Of a DNA stretch of 5,151 bases, positions 1 through 5,151 are shown in pieces. Every line of letters begins with the position of its first letter. The first letter of the stretch is position 1. The notes under the pieces were generated by a model. It was not told where the DNA came from and did no database searches. It saw only the letters and a list, made by a program, of their open reading frames with translations. Source of the stretch: an uncultured Peptococcaceae bacterium (lineage in GTDB: Bacteria; Bacillota; Peptococcia; Peptococcales; Peptococcaceae); contig CABVBB010000203.1 in NCBI GenBank assembly GCA_902496505.1, positions 1 to 5,151 on the forward strand, in the 5' to 3' direction. Position numbers and translations under genes: made by a program.

Positions 1-1167
1 AAGGATAAACGGCTGGGCTTTTCCTATTCATCGGATTTTTCTACGACAGCCTTGGATAAAATGCTGCATCAGGCTGTGATCAATGCCGGCTACAATGACC
101 GTGATGAGGCCAATCATTTTCCGGGACCTCAGCCAGGGTATCGAGATATGGCATTGTATGATGCGACACTGGGGCAGCGGTCGTTAGCCGATAAGGAGCA
201 ATTGGCCGTACAAACGGAGCAGATAGCCTTGGCCGCGGATAAAAGGGTCGTACGCATCGAGCGAGCCGGTTATGAGGAAGGCGAGACCGAGATCTGGCTG
301 GCTAATTCCAACGGTTTGGCCGGCTATCAGCGCGGCAGCTACTGCGGCGTTTACGCTTTGGCGCTGGGCAGCGACGGTCAGGCGCAGGAAAGCGGCAGTG
401 CCAGCGACATCACCATATTTTATGATGACTTGTCGCCGGAAAAAGCCGGTCGGCTGACAGCAGAGCGAGCAGTTCAGCTTTTGGGCGCTAAGCCGGTGAA
501 AACGCAGGTTGCGGATCTGGTGCTGGATCCATACATCACCATGCAGATGATGGGTATCGCTGCCGCCGCTTTTTCCGGCGAAGCTGTTTTAAAAGGGCGG
601 TCGCTCTTTAACGGCAAATGGGGAGAGTCGGTGGCCAGTCCTTTGGTCACATTGATCGATGATGGGACGCTGGCTGATCGTTTGGGCAGTGCGCCTTTTG
701 ATGGAGAGGGCGTCAGCTGTCAGCGCACGGTGCTGGTCGAACAGGGGATCTTGAAAAATTTCCTTTACGATACGCACTCGGCCCGTCAGGCCGGAACGGT
801 CTCTACCGGTAATGGTCTGCGCGGCTCGTATAAAGGAACGCCCAGCATCCAGACGACCAATTACTATTTAGCGGCAGGCCACTTGACCAAAGCTCAGCTG
901 ATCGGTCAAGTGGAGTCAGGCTTGTACGTGACCGAGATATTGGGCGCTCATACGGTCAATACCATCTCTGGCGATTTTTCACTGGGCGCAGCAGGCATCT
1001 GGATCGATCATGGCCAGTTGACCCATCCCGTACGCGGGGTCACTATCGCCGGCAATTTGAAGGAACTTTTGCTGAGGATCACTGCGGTAGCCGATGACCT
1101 GACTTTCCATGGCTCGGTCGGTGCACCGACGGTCTGCGTAGGCCAGATGACCATCAGTGGTGAATAG
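1..1167 (+). CDS. pmbA: TldE/PmbA family protein, metalloprotease-associated subunit (5' end missing)
   Basis: The reading frame is open from the first base, and the 388 visible codons end at TAG 1165-1167. Family members are usually about 440-450 residues, so roughly the first 55-70 are missing; the TTG at 52 is internal. Family landmarks run in order (residue 1 = codon at base 1): a GxSxF-like GRSLFNGKWGE block near 200, a short SPLVTLIDDG segment, FDGEG at 233-237, STGNGLRG at 268-275, and GVTIAGNL from 346, before a GAPTVCVGQ tail. TldD, the partner, carries a zinc-binding HExxxH motif. No such motif is visible here, which fits TldE, the non-catalytic half of the TldD/TldE heterodimeric cytosolic protease. 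In E. coli that complex helps mature microcin B17 and degrade the antitoxin CcdA; the substrate here is unknown. A tldD gene just upstream is likely but outside the window. A hairpin follows the stop, so this is probably the end of its operon. Confidence 0.9.
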   Translation, partial: KDKRLGFSYSSDFSTTALDKMLHQAVINAGYNDRDEANHFPGPQPGYRDMALYDATLGQRSLADKEQLAVQTEQIALAADKRVVRIERAGYEEGETEIWLANSNGLAGYQRGSYCGVYALALGSDGQAQESGSASDITIFYDDLSPEKAGRLTAERAVQLLGAKPVKTQVADLVLDPYITMQMMGIAAAAFSGEAVLKGRSLFNGKWGESVASPLVTLIDDGTLADRLGSAPFDGEGVSCQRTVLVEQGILKNFLYDTHSARQAGTVSTGNGLRGSYKGTPSIQTTNYYLAAGHLTKAQLIGQVESGLYVTEILGAHTVNTISGDFSLGAAGIWIDHGQLTHPVRGVTIAGNLKELLLRITAVADDLTFHGSVGAPTVCVGQMTISGE

Positions 1168-1188
1168 AGCGTTTTGCAGCTTAGATCC

Positions 1189-1227
1189 TATCCCCCTTTC
1201 AAGTGCAGAAAACTTGAGAGGGGGATA
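1189..1227 (+). terminator. Hairpin terminator after tldE/pmbA
   Basis: The arms 1189-1204 and 1212-1227 pair over 16 positions with a single G·U wobble, around a 7-base loop (gcagaaa). The stem contains a run of five G-C pairs. It starts 21 bases after the TAG stop. The trailing T tract is poor (only TATTT, then GACG), so the structure may terminate less efficiently than a classical Rho-independent site, or may mainly protect the mRNA 3' end. Confidence 0.7.
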
Positions 1228-1274
1228 TTTGACGTGCGCCATCTATTAGAATTCTGTATATCTGTCGTGGTCAC

Positions 1275-1303
1275 TTGTGTTTGCTGCAGGAGTATAGTAA
1301 AAT
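1275..1303 (+). promoter_or_regulatory. Candidate sigma-70/sigma-A type promoter for putP
   Basis: TTGTGT (1275-1280) and TAAAAT (1298-1303) are separated by 17 bases. The -35 matches the consensus at three clear positions and the -10 at five of six. Transcription would start near 1310, giving a leader of about 30 bases that includes the putP ribosome binding site. The location between a hairpin and a gene supports a promoter, but the weak -35 makes the exact boxes uncertain. The -10 lies inside a perfect 10-base palindrome (1298-1307). Confidence 0.4.
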
Positions 1304-1328
1304 TTTAGCATTGTGATACTTTTTTGCT

Positions 1329-1335
1329 AGGAGGG
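1329..1335 (+). promoter_or_regulatory. Ribosome binding site that fixes the putP start
   Basis: AGGAGGG stands 6 bases before the GTG at 1342. An in-frame TTG at 1324 lies upstream of this site and cannot use it, so it is rejected as the start. This strong Shine-Dalgarno sequence decides for GTG. Confidence 0.85.
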
Positions 1336-1341
1336 AATAGT

Positions 1342-2838
1342 GTGAATCGAGATCTTATCGTATTTTTGGTGATCGCTGTATACATGATCTGCATGATCGG
1401 CATCGGCGTGTATTACTCCAAAAGAAACAAAAACATGTCAGACTATGTTTTGGGCGGCCGTCAGCTCAATCCTTGGGTAACGGCTATGAGTGCGCAGGCT
1501 TCGGATATGAGCGGCTGGCTGCTTACTGGCTTGCCGGGGCTGGCATATTTATCAGTGGCTGGTTTTAAGGAAGCGGCTTGGACGGCCATCGGCCTGGCTA
1601 TTGGTACCTTTTTGAACTGGGTACTGGTGGGCAAGCGGCTGAGAAGCTTTACCGAAATATCAGGCAATGCGTTGACACTGCCGGATTATCTGGAGAATCG
1701 CTTCCGCGATACGACCATGGTTTTAAAAGCTGCGACAGCGGTAGCCATCGTTATTTTCTTTTTGATCTATACCTCGTCTATGTTCGTAGCAGGGGCGAAA
1801 CTGTTTTCTACCATTTTTCCCATCAGCTATACGACAGCGCTGCTGATCAGCAGCTTGGTCATCGTCGCTTACACCTTTTTGGGCGGCTTCTTGGCGGTGT
1901 GCATGACCGATACGATCCAAGGGACCTTGATGTTTTTCGGCGTACTGGTCGTGCCTATCGTCGGAACGTTTCTGGCTGGCGGTGTCGGGGCGACGGTTTC
2001 GGCAGTGGATCCCTCCACTTGGCATCTCTTCCCCACAGGTGACGGCACTATTACTGCGGTGGTGATCGCTTCGGCCCTGGCCTGGGGGCTGGGATACTTT
2101 GGTCAGCCGCACATTCTGGTGCGCTTCATGGCCATCTCTAAGCCGAAGGATATCAAGCCAGCTACCATCGTGGCGATGATCTGGGTCATCATTTCTCTGA
2201 CCGCTGCGGTCTTGGTCGGTGTGGTCGGCCGGGCTTATCTGGCGCAGCCGCTGGCTGACGGACAGCATGAGACGATCTTTATGGTCATGGTCATCCAAAT
2301 GTTCAATCCTGTGATCACCGGCGTACTGCTGTCGGCTATCTTGGCAGCGATCATGTCTACGGCTTCGGCACAGCTTTTGGTGACATCATCAGCCTTGGCT
2401 GGGGATTTTTACAAAGGGATGTTCAGACGCCAAGCCGGCGAAAAAGAAGTGCTGTGGGTCAACCGCATCGCTGTCTTGGTCGTCTCGGCCATCGCGATGG
2501 GTATGGCACTTGATCCCAACAGCTCGATCTTTGGCATCGTCAGCTATGCCTGGGCAGGCTTAGGCGCTTCCTTTGGGCCGACAGTACTGATGTCGCTTTA
2601 TTGGAAGCGTATGACGCGCAGAGGCGCTGTAGCAGGTGTCTGCACAGGCGCAGTCGGCACCATCGTTTTCAAATATCTCAAGACGCATGTGGGCGGCATC
2701 TTCAGTATCTATGAACTCTTACCCGCCTTTATCCTTTCGGTCGTGGTCATTATCATCGTGTCTCTTTTGGACAAAGCACCGGAGAGAGAGATCCAGCAGG
2801 AATTTGATGAAGCAGTGGCCTATGCTTACAAAAAATAA
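1342..2838 (+). CDS. putP: Sodium/proline symporter PutP (SSS family)
   Basis: PutP imports L-proline across the cytoplasmic membrane with Na+. The 498-residue product from GTG 1342 matches the usual family length (about 500). It is hydrophobic throughout, with a first membrane segment near residues 5-25, consistent with the 13-helix fold of E. coli PutP. Recognisable blocks are DYVLGGR (34-40), SAQASDMSGW (50-59), TLPDYL, FLGGFLAV, GWGLGYFGQPHI-like WGLGYFGQPHI, AAIMSTASAQ (335-344) and SYAWAGLGASFGP. With this start, Asp55 falls at the same number as the essential Na+-site Asp55 of E. coli PutP, and S339/T340 align with its Ser340/Thr341. The position of E. coli Cys344 is alanine here. No putA or proDH gene lies alongside, so the imported proline could serve nutrition or osmoprotection. 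It appears to be a single-gene unit between two hairpins. Another SSS substrate is possible but less likely given the close match across the substrate-site helices. Confidence 0.92.
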   Translation: MNRDLIVFLVIAVYMICMIGIGVYYSKRNKNMSDYVLGGRQLNPWVTAMSAQASDMSGWLLTGLPGLAYLSVAGFKEAAWTAIGLAIGTFLNWVLVGKRLRSFTEISGNALTLPDYLENRFRDTTMVLKAATAVAIVIFFLIYTSSMFVAGAKLFSTIFPISYTTALLISSLVIVAYTFLGGFLAVCMTDTIQGTLMFFGVLVVPIVGTFLAGGVGATVSAVDPSTWHLFPTGDGTITAVVIASALAWGLGYFGQPHILVRFMAISKPKDIKPATIVAMIWVIISLTAAVLVGVVGRAYLAQPLADGQHETIFMVMVIQMFNPVITGVLLSAILAAIMSTASAQLLVTSSALAGDFYKGMFRRQAGEKEVLWVNRIAVLVVSAIAMGMALDPNSSIFGIVSYAWAGLGASFGPTVLMSLYWKRMTRRGAVAGVCTGAVGTIVFKYLKTHVGGIFSIYELLPAFILSVVVIIIVSLLDKAPEREIQQEFDEAVAYAYKK

Positions 2839-2854
2839 AACGGCCTGAGCAGGA

Positions 2855-2896
2855 AAAAATAAACGGATCAGTCAAGAGGCTGATTCGTTTATTTTT
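2855..2896 (+). terminator. Rho-independent terminator after putP, possibly bidirectional
   Basis: Arms 2855-2871 and 2880-2896 pair over 17 positions with one G·U wobble around an 8-base loop. The 3' arm ends in ATTTTT and the 5' arm begins with an A run, so the hairpin has a T tract in either direction. It begins 16 bases after the putP TAA. No - strand gene in the window needs it, so the useful direction is +. Confidence 0.88.
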
Positions 2897-2920
2897 GCGC
2901 TGAAAACCGGTGAAAATTAC

Positions 2921-2934
2921 AAAGTTACAACTTT
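2921..2934. repeat. Small palindrome overlapping the aroQ -35 box
   Basis: AAAGTT and AACTTT form a perfect inverted repeat with a 2-base centre (AC). It overlaps the first bases of the proposed -35 at 2932. Such placement suits a repressor site, but a 6-bp AT-rich half-site can occur by chance. No regulator gene is present in the window. Confidence 0.3.
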
Positions 2935-2960
2935 TCAAGTGCTCTATTTTATGGTAATAT
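2932..2960 (+). promoter_or_regulatory. Promoter for the aroQ - M24 peptidase - efp run
   Basis: TTTTCA (2932-2937) and TAATAT (2955-2960) are spaced by 17 bases, and TGG directly before the -10 makes an extended -10 (TGn). It sits between the putP terminator and aroQ. Transcription would begin near 2967, leaving a leader of only about 10-13 bases. A palindrome (2921-2934) overlaps the -35 and could be an operator. Confidence 0.6.
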
Positions 2961-2968
2961 GAACGGGT

Positions 2969-2974
2969 GAGGTG
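2969..2974 (+). promoter_or_regulatory. Ribosome binding site of aroQ
   Basis: GAGGTG matches the GAGGTG part of the Shine-Dalgarno consensus AAGGAGGTGATC. Measured from AGG, the spacing is 4 bases to the ATG at 2977 and 7 to the ATG at 2980. The equivalent AGG in the other genes of the window lies 6-7 bases before the start codon, which favours 2980. Confidence 0.7.
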
Positions 2975-2979
2975 TCATG

Positions 2980-3408
2980 ATGGAAATTTTAGTGATCAAC
3001 GGACCAAATTTGAACATGCTGGGTACGCGAAAACCCGAGATATATGGCACAACGACCCTGAAGGATATTGAAAATGCACTGGAGCATCTTGCTGCTGAGC
3101 TAGGTGTAACGGTCGCTTTTTTTCAGTCCAATTATGAGGGGGCCATTATCGAGGCGCTGCATGCTGCTCGGCAAAAATATGATTATGTGCTCTTAAATGC
3201 AGGAGCCTACACTCATACCAGCGTGGCGATCCGTGACGCTATTGAGGCGTGCGAGGTTCCTACTATCGAGATCCATTTGAGCAATATTCATGCCAGAGAG
3301 GCTTTTCGGCATGAATCCCTGATCGCGCCGGTGTGCGTCGGTCAGATAACCGGATTTGGCCCCTTGGGCTACGAGATGGCGCTGCGCTATGCTGTGCAGC
3401 ACGGATGA
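2980..3408 (+). CDS. aroQ: 3-dehydroquinate dehydratase, type II (AroQ)
   Basis: AroQ converts 3-dehydroquinate to 3-dehydroshikimate, the third step of the shikimate route to aromatic amino acids, in the cytoplasm. The product has 142 residues (143 if the ATG at 2977 is used), typical of the small dodecameric type II enzyme. Nearly all of the family signature is present: NGPNLNMLG at the N terminus, then TRKPEIYG with the catalytic Arg17 and Tyr22, QSNYEG, NAGAYTHTSVAIRDA, EIHLSN with the catalytic His99, the AREAFRH block, and GFGPLGYEMAL. NAGAYTH replaces the commoner NPGAYTH, a mild change. Start: two ATG codons stand in tandem, and spacing from the GAGG ribosome site favours the second. 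The gene opens a three-gene run, and its TGA lies 27 bases before the M24 peptidase start. No other shikimate gene is nearby; the arrangement matches B. subtilis yqhS-yqhT-efp. Confidence 0.96.
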   Translation: MEILVINGPNLNMLGTRKPEIYGTTTLKDIENALEHLAAELGVTVAFFQSNYEGAIIEALHAARQKYDYVLLNAGAYTHTSVAIRDAIEACEVPTIEIHLSNIHAREAFRHESLIAPVCVGQITGFGPLGYEMALRYAVQHG

Positions 3409-3435
3409 CAATAGAAAAGAAAGTCAGGCGATAAA

Positions 3436-4506
3436 ATGAACAAACGTATTGAACAGGTTCAGGAACGCATCAAGGCATTGGATTTGGATACGTTTTTGGT
3501 TATTTCACCGGAAAACAGACGGTATTTGACTGGTTTTACCGGGACAGCAGGCTGGGTGCTGGTGACGCAGGAGGATGCCTATTTCTTTACCGATTTCCGC
3601 TATGTAGAGCAGGCGCATGAACAGGTCAAGGACTGCCAGATCGTCCGCTTGGATCAGTTCAGCCCCTATTTGACTGTGCGTCAAAAGATGGAGGAATTGG
3701 ATCTCTACACCATGGGCATCGAAAGCGAGCGCTGCACAGTTGAAGAGTATCAGGCTTTAAAGAACCAATTCGGCACCAAAGCGATCCAGCCGCAGAAGCA
3801 TTTGGTAGAAGATATCCGCATGATCAAATCCCCAGAGGAGATCGAACTGATCGCGCAGGCTGAGCATATCGGTGATGAGGCCTTCAAACACATTCTGGGC
3901 TTTATCAAGCCGGGCGTGACCGAAAAAGAAGTGGCTTTGGAACTGGAATTTTTCATGCGCCGTCAGGGTGCGCAGTCTTTGAGCTTTGACAGTATCGTGG
4001 CTTCGGGAGCGCGTTCGTCTCTGCCCCACGGTGTGGCCTCAGACAAAAAGATCGAGGCGGGCGATTTTGTGACTATGGATTTCGGCTGTATTTACAAAGG
4101 TTATTGCTCTGATATGACCCGTACGATTGCTGTTGGAAAGGTTGACGAGCGGCAGAAAGAAGTATATAATCTAGTGTTAAAAGCGCAGCTTGAAGCATTG
4201 GCCGGGATCAAAGCCGGCGTTATCGGCAAGGACATCGATGCCTTGTGCCGTGCAGTCTATCGTGAGGCAGGCTGTCTGTCCTATTTCGGACACGGCTTAG
4301 GCCACAGTGTTGGCCTGGAGATCCATGAAGAGCCGCGTTTTTCCACCAAAGATGAGCATGTGATGCAGGAAAATATGATCATGACCGTCGAACCGGGACT
4401 TTATTATCCTAATTGGGGCGGCGTGCGCATCGAGGATCTGATCGTGATCAAAGAGGATGGCTATGAGAATTTGACCCATTCGCCAAAGGAACTGCTGATT
4501 GTTTAA
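3436..4506 (+). CDS. papA: M24B Xaa-Pro aminopeptidase-like metallopeptidase (YqhT/PapA type)
   Basis: The family removes an N-terminal residue before proline (aminopeptidase P) or splits Xaa-Pro dipeptides (prolidase), using two metal ions in the cytoplasm. The 356-residue protein has a creatinase-type N domain (about 1-125, with NRRYLTGFTG and FFTDFRY) and a pita-bread M24 domain (about 134-350). All five metal ligands are visible: Asp215 (MDFG), Asp226 (SDMTRT), His290 (GHGLGHSVG), Glu319 (TVEPG) and Glu333 (RIED). His198 (LPHG), His286 and His297 (EIHEEP) fit the other conserved active-site histidines. The length is close to B. subtilis YqhT and shorter than E. coli PepP. ATG 3436 is the only usable start, since an in-frame TAG lies at 3412 with no start codon between. 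Its ribosome site is weak (AGGCGAT, AGG 7 bases away), so translation may be coupled to aroQ. Whether it is an aminopeptidase or a prolidase cannot be told from sequence. Confidence 0.93.
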   Translation: MNKRIEQVQERIKALDLDTFLVISPENRRYLTGFTGTAGWVLVTQEDAYFFTDFRYVEQAHEQVKDCQIVRLDQFSPYLTVRQKMEELDLYTMGIESERCTVEEYQALKNQFGTKAIQPQKHLVEDIRMIKSPEEIELIAQAEHIGDEAFKHILGFIKPGVTEKEVALELEFFMRRQGAQSLSFDSIVASGARSSLPHGVASDKKIEAGDFVTMDFGCIYKGYCSDMTRTIAVGKVDERQKEVYNLVLKAQLEALAGIKAGVIGKDIDALCRAVYREAGCLSYFGHGLGHSVGLEIHEEPRFSTKDEHVMQENMIMTVEPGLYYPNWGGVRIEDLIVIKEDGYENLTHSPKELLIV

Positions 4507-4507
4507 C

Positions 4508-4529
4508 AATATGTTGATTAGGACATATT
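4508..4529. repeat. AT-rich inverted repeat between the M24 peptidase gene and efp
   Basis: AATATGT (4508-4514) and ACATATT (4523-4529) are perfect 7-base inverted arms with an 8-base spacer, starting just after the peptidase TAA. The stem is too AT-rich and lacks a T tract, so it is not a good terminator. It might be a protein-binding site or an RNA processing signal ahead of efp, or chance. Confidence 0.3.
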
Positions 4530-4545
4530 AATATAAGTAAAATGT

Positions 4546-4551
4546 AGGAGG
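4546..4551 (+). promoter_or_regulatory. Strong ribosome binding site of efp
   Basis: A full AGGAGG lies 6 bases before the ATG at 4558, a near-ideal Shine-Dalgarno sequence and clearly stronger than that of the preceding peptidase gene. It fits a gene that is translated at a high level. Confidence 0.85.
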
Positions 4552-4557
4552 ATACCC

Positions 4558-5115
4558 ATGATTTCATCAAATGATTTTAGACCAGGAGTAACAATCGAAT
4601 TAAACGGCGATCCTTGCCAGGTCGTTGAATTCCAGCACGTTAAACCGGGCAAAGGCGCTGCTTTCGTCAGATGCAAGATCAAAAACCTGAAGACCGGTGC
4701 AACCATCGAGAATACCTTCAGAGCCGGTGAAAAAGTGCCTAAGGCTCAGCTGGACAGACGTACCATGCAGTATCTGTATTTTGACGGCGAAAACTACGTT
4801 TTCATGGACAACGAAAGTTTTGATCAGATCACTCTGACCGAGGCTCAGTTGGATGGCGGCGAAAAATATCTGAAAGAGAACATGGACTGCCAGATCAATA
4901 TGTATCAGGGTGACATCTTAGGCGTTGAGCTGCCAAACACAGTTGAACTGAAGGTCGTCGAGACCGAGCCGGGCATCAAAGGTGATACCACCTCCGGCGG
5001 CAGCAAGCCTGCTACTTTAGAAACTGGTGTCATTGTCAACGTACCTTTCTTTGTCAACGTTGACGATGTATTAAGAATCGACACCAGATCCGGCGAGTAT
5101 ATTGAAAGAGCATAA
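4558..5115 (+). CDS. efp: Translation elongation factor P (EF-P)
   Basis: EF-P binds between the P and E sites of the ribosome and speeds peptide bond formation at runs of proline. The 185-residue length is standard. Three domains are expected: a KOW-like N domain (about 1-63) and two OB folds (about 66-127 and 129-185). The tip of domain I reads KPGKGAAF, with Lys32 at the position that is modified in B. subtilis EF-P (5-aminopentanol) and that aligns with E. coli Lys34. Other family blocks are [34 protein letters not shown] and the C-terminal KPATLETG...[11 protein letters not shown]. Within the C-terminal signature, Asp169 stands where the family normally has glycine. Seven of eight arginines use AGA, unlike the upstream genes. 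The gene follows the peptidase by 51 bases and probably shares its transcript, though a local promoter cannot be excluded. No EF-P modification gene is in the window. Confidence 0.97.
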   Translation: MISSNDFRPGVTIELNGDPCQVVEFQHVKPGKGAAFVRCKIKNLKTGATIENTFRAGEKVPKAQLDRRTMQYLYFDGENYVFMDNESFDQITLTEAQLDGGEKYLKENMDCQINMYQGDILGVELPNTVELKVVETEPGIKGDTTSGGSKPATLETGVIVNVPFFVNVDDVLRIDTRSGEYIERA

Positions 5116-5151
5116 CTGACCGATGAGCATAACCATACGGAAATCGAAAGA

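Noticed and set aside
52..54. TTG at 52 as the start of the TldE/PmbA protein
   Set aside because: The frame is open to base 1 and the family needs about 55-70 more residues at the N terminus, so the gene is cut by the window edge.
979..1242. Open frame of 87 codons on the - strand covering the tldE end and the hairpin
   Set aside because: Mostly antisense to the conserved TldE C terminus and running through the terminator stem. It has no recognisable domain.
1324..1341. TTG at 1324 as an upstream start of putP
   Set aside because: It lies before and overlaps the ribosome binding site AGGAGGG (1329-1335), which is correctly spaced only for GTG 1342. The GTG start also puts the Na+-site Asp at number 55, as in E. 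coli PutP.
1231..1341. Riboswitch or leader RNA upstream of putP
   Set aside because: Only about 110 bases separate the hairpin from the start codon. I see no conserved riboswitch core and no second terminator, and the best promoter leaves only about 30 bases of leader.
1723..2298. Open frame of 191 codons on the - strand inside putP
   Set aside because: Its product is very rich in His, Asp, Arg and Gln without any family pattern, and it lies wholly opposite a well-recognised gene. It is a shadow of putP codons.
5116..5151. ATG at 5123 as the start of a further gene
   Set aside because: Only nine full codons are visible, there is no ribosome binding site before it, and the peptide matches nothing I recognise. 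The stretch is too short to call.
1..5151. A novel defence, mobile or biosynthetic system
   Set aside because: Every gene in the window belongs to a well-known housekeeping or transport family. No transposase, integrase, direct-repeat array, toxin-antitoxin pair or unassigned long open frame was seen on either strand.

Overview
The window looks like ordinary chromosomal DNA from a bacterium of the Firmicutes (Bacillota). Strong AGGAGG-type ribosome binding sites, simple hairpin terminators and the gene order aroQ - M24 peptidase - efp point this way; the same order is known from Bacillus subtilis (yqhS/aroQ - yqhT/papA - efp). Base composition looks roughly balanced, which suggests a medium-GC lineage (perhaps Negativicutes or a related group) rather than Bacillus itself, but I cannot fix the genus from this sequence. 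All genes lie on the + strand, coding density is high, and I see no mobile element, CRISPR array, tRNA or rRNA.

Layout. (1) Positions 1-1167 hold the 3' part of a TldE/PmbA-family gene, cut by the window's left edge and followed by a 16-bp hairpin (1189-1227). (2) A candidate promoter near 1275-1303 precedes putP (1342-2838, GTG start), a sodium/proline symporter of the SSS family with its Na+-site residues intact. A 17-bp stem with a T tract (2855-2896) closes this unit. (3) An extended -10 promoter (2932-2960) lies just upstream of a compact run of three genes: aroQ (type II 3-dehydroquinate dehydratase), an M24B Xaa-Pro aminopeptidase-like enzyme with all five metal ligands, and efp (elongation factor P). 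The first gap is 27 bp and the second 51 bp. The last 36 bases hold no gene I can support.

How the genes work together. Three of the five genes deal with proline: PutP imports it, the M24 enzyme cleaves peptide bonds next to it, and EF-P rescues ribosomes stalled on proline runs. TldE belongs to a protease system, and AroQ is the third step of the shikimate pathway. putP is set apart from the aroQ run by a strong terminator and a new promoter, so the proline theme is suggestive rather than evidence of one regulon.

I found no previously undescribed system here. The points worth a second look are small: a sharp change in arginine codon use in efp, a conserved Gly to Asp change in the EF-P C-terminal signature, a nearly leaderless aroQ transcript with a palindrome over its -35 box, a tandem-ATG start choice, and the unusual hairpin after tldE.
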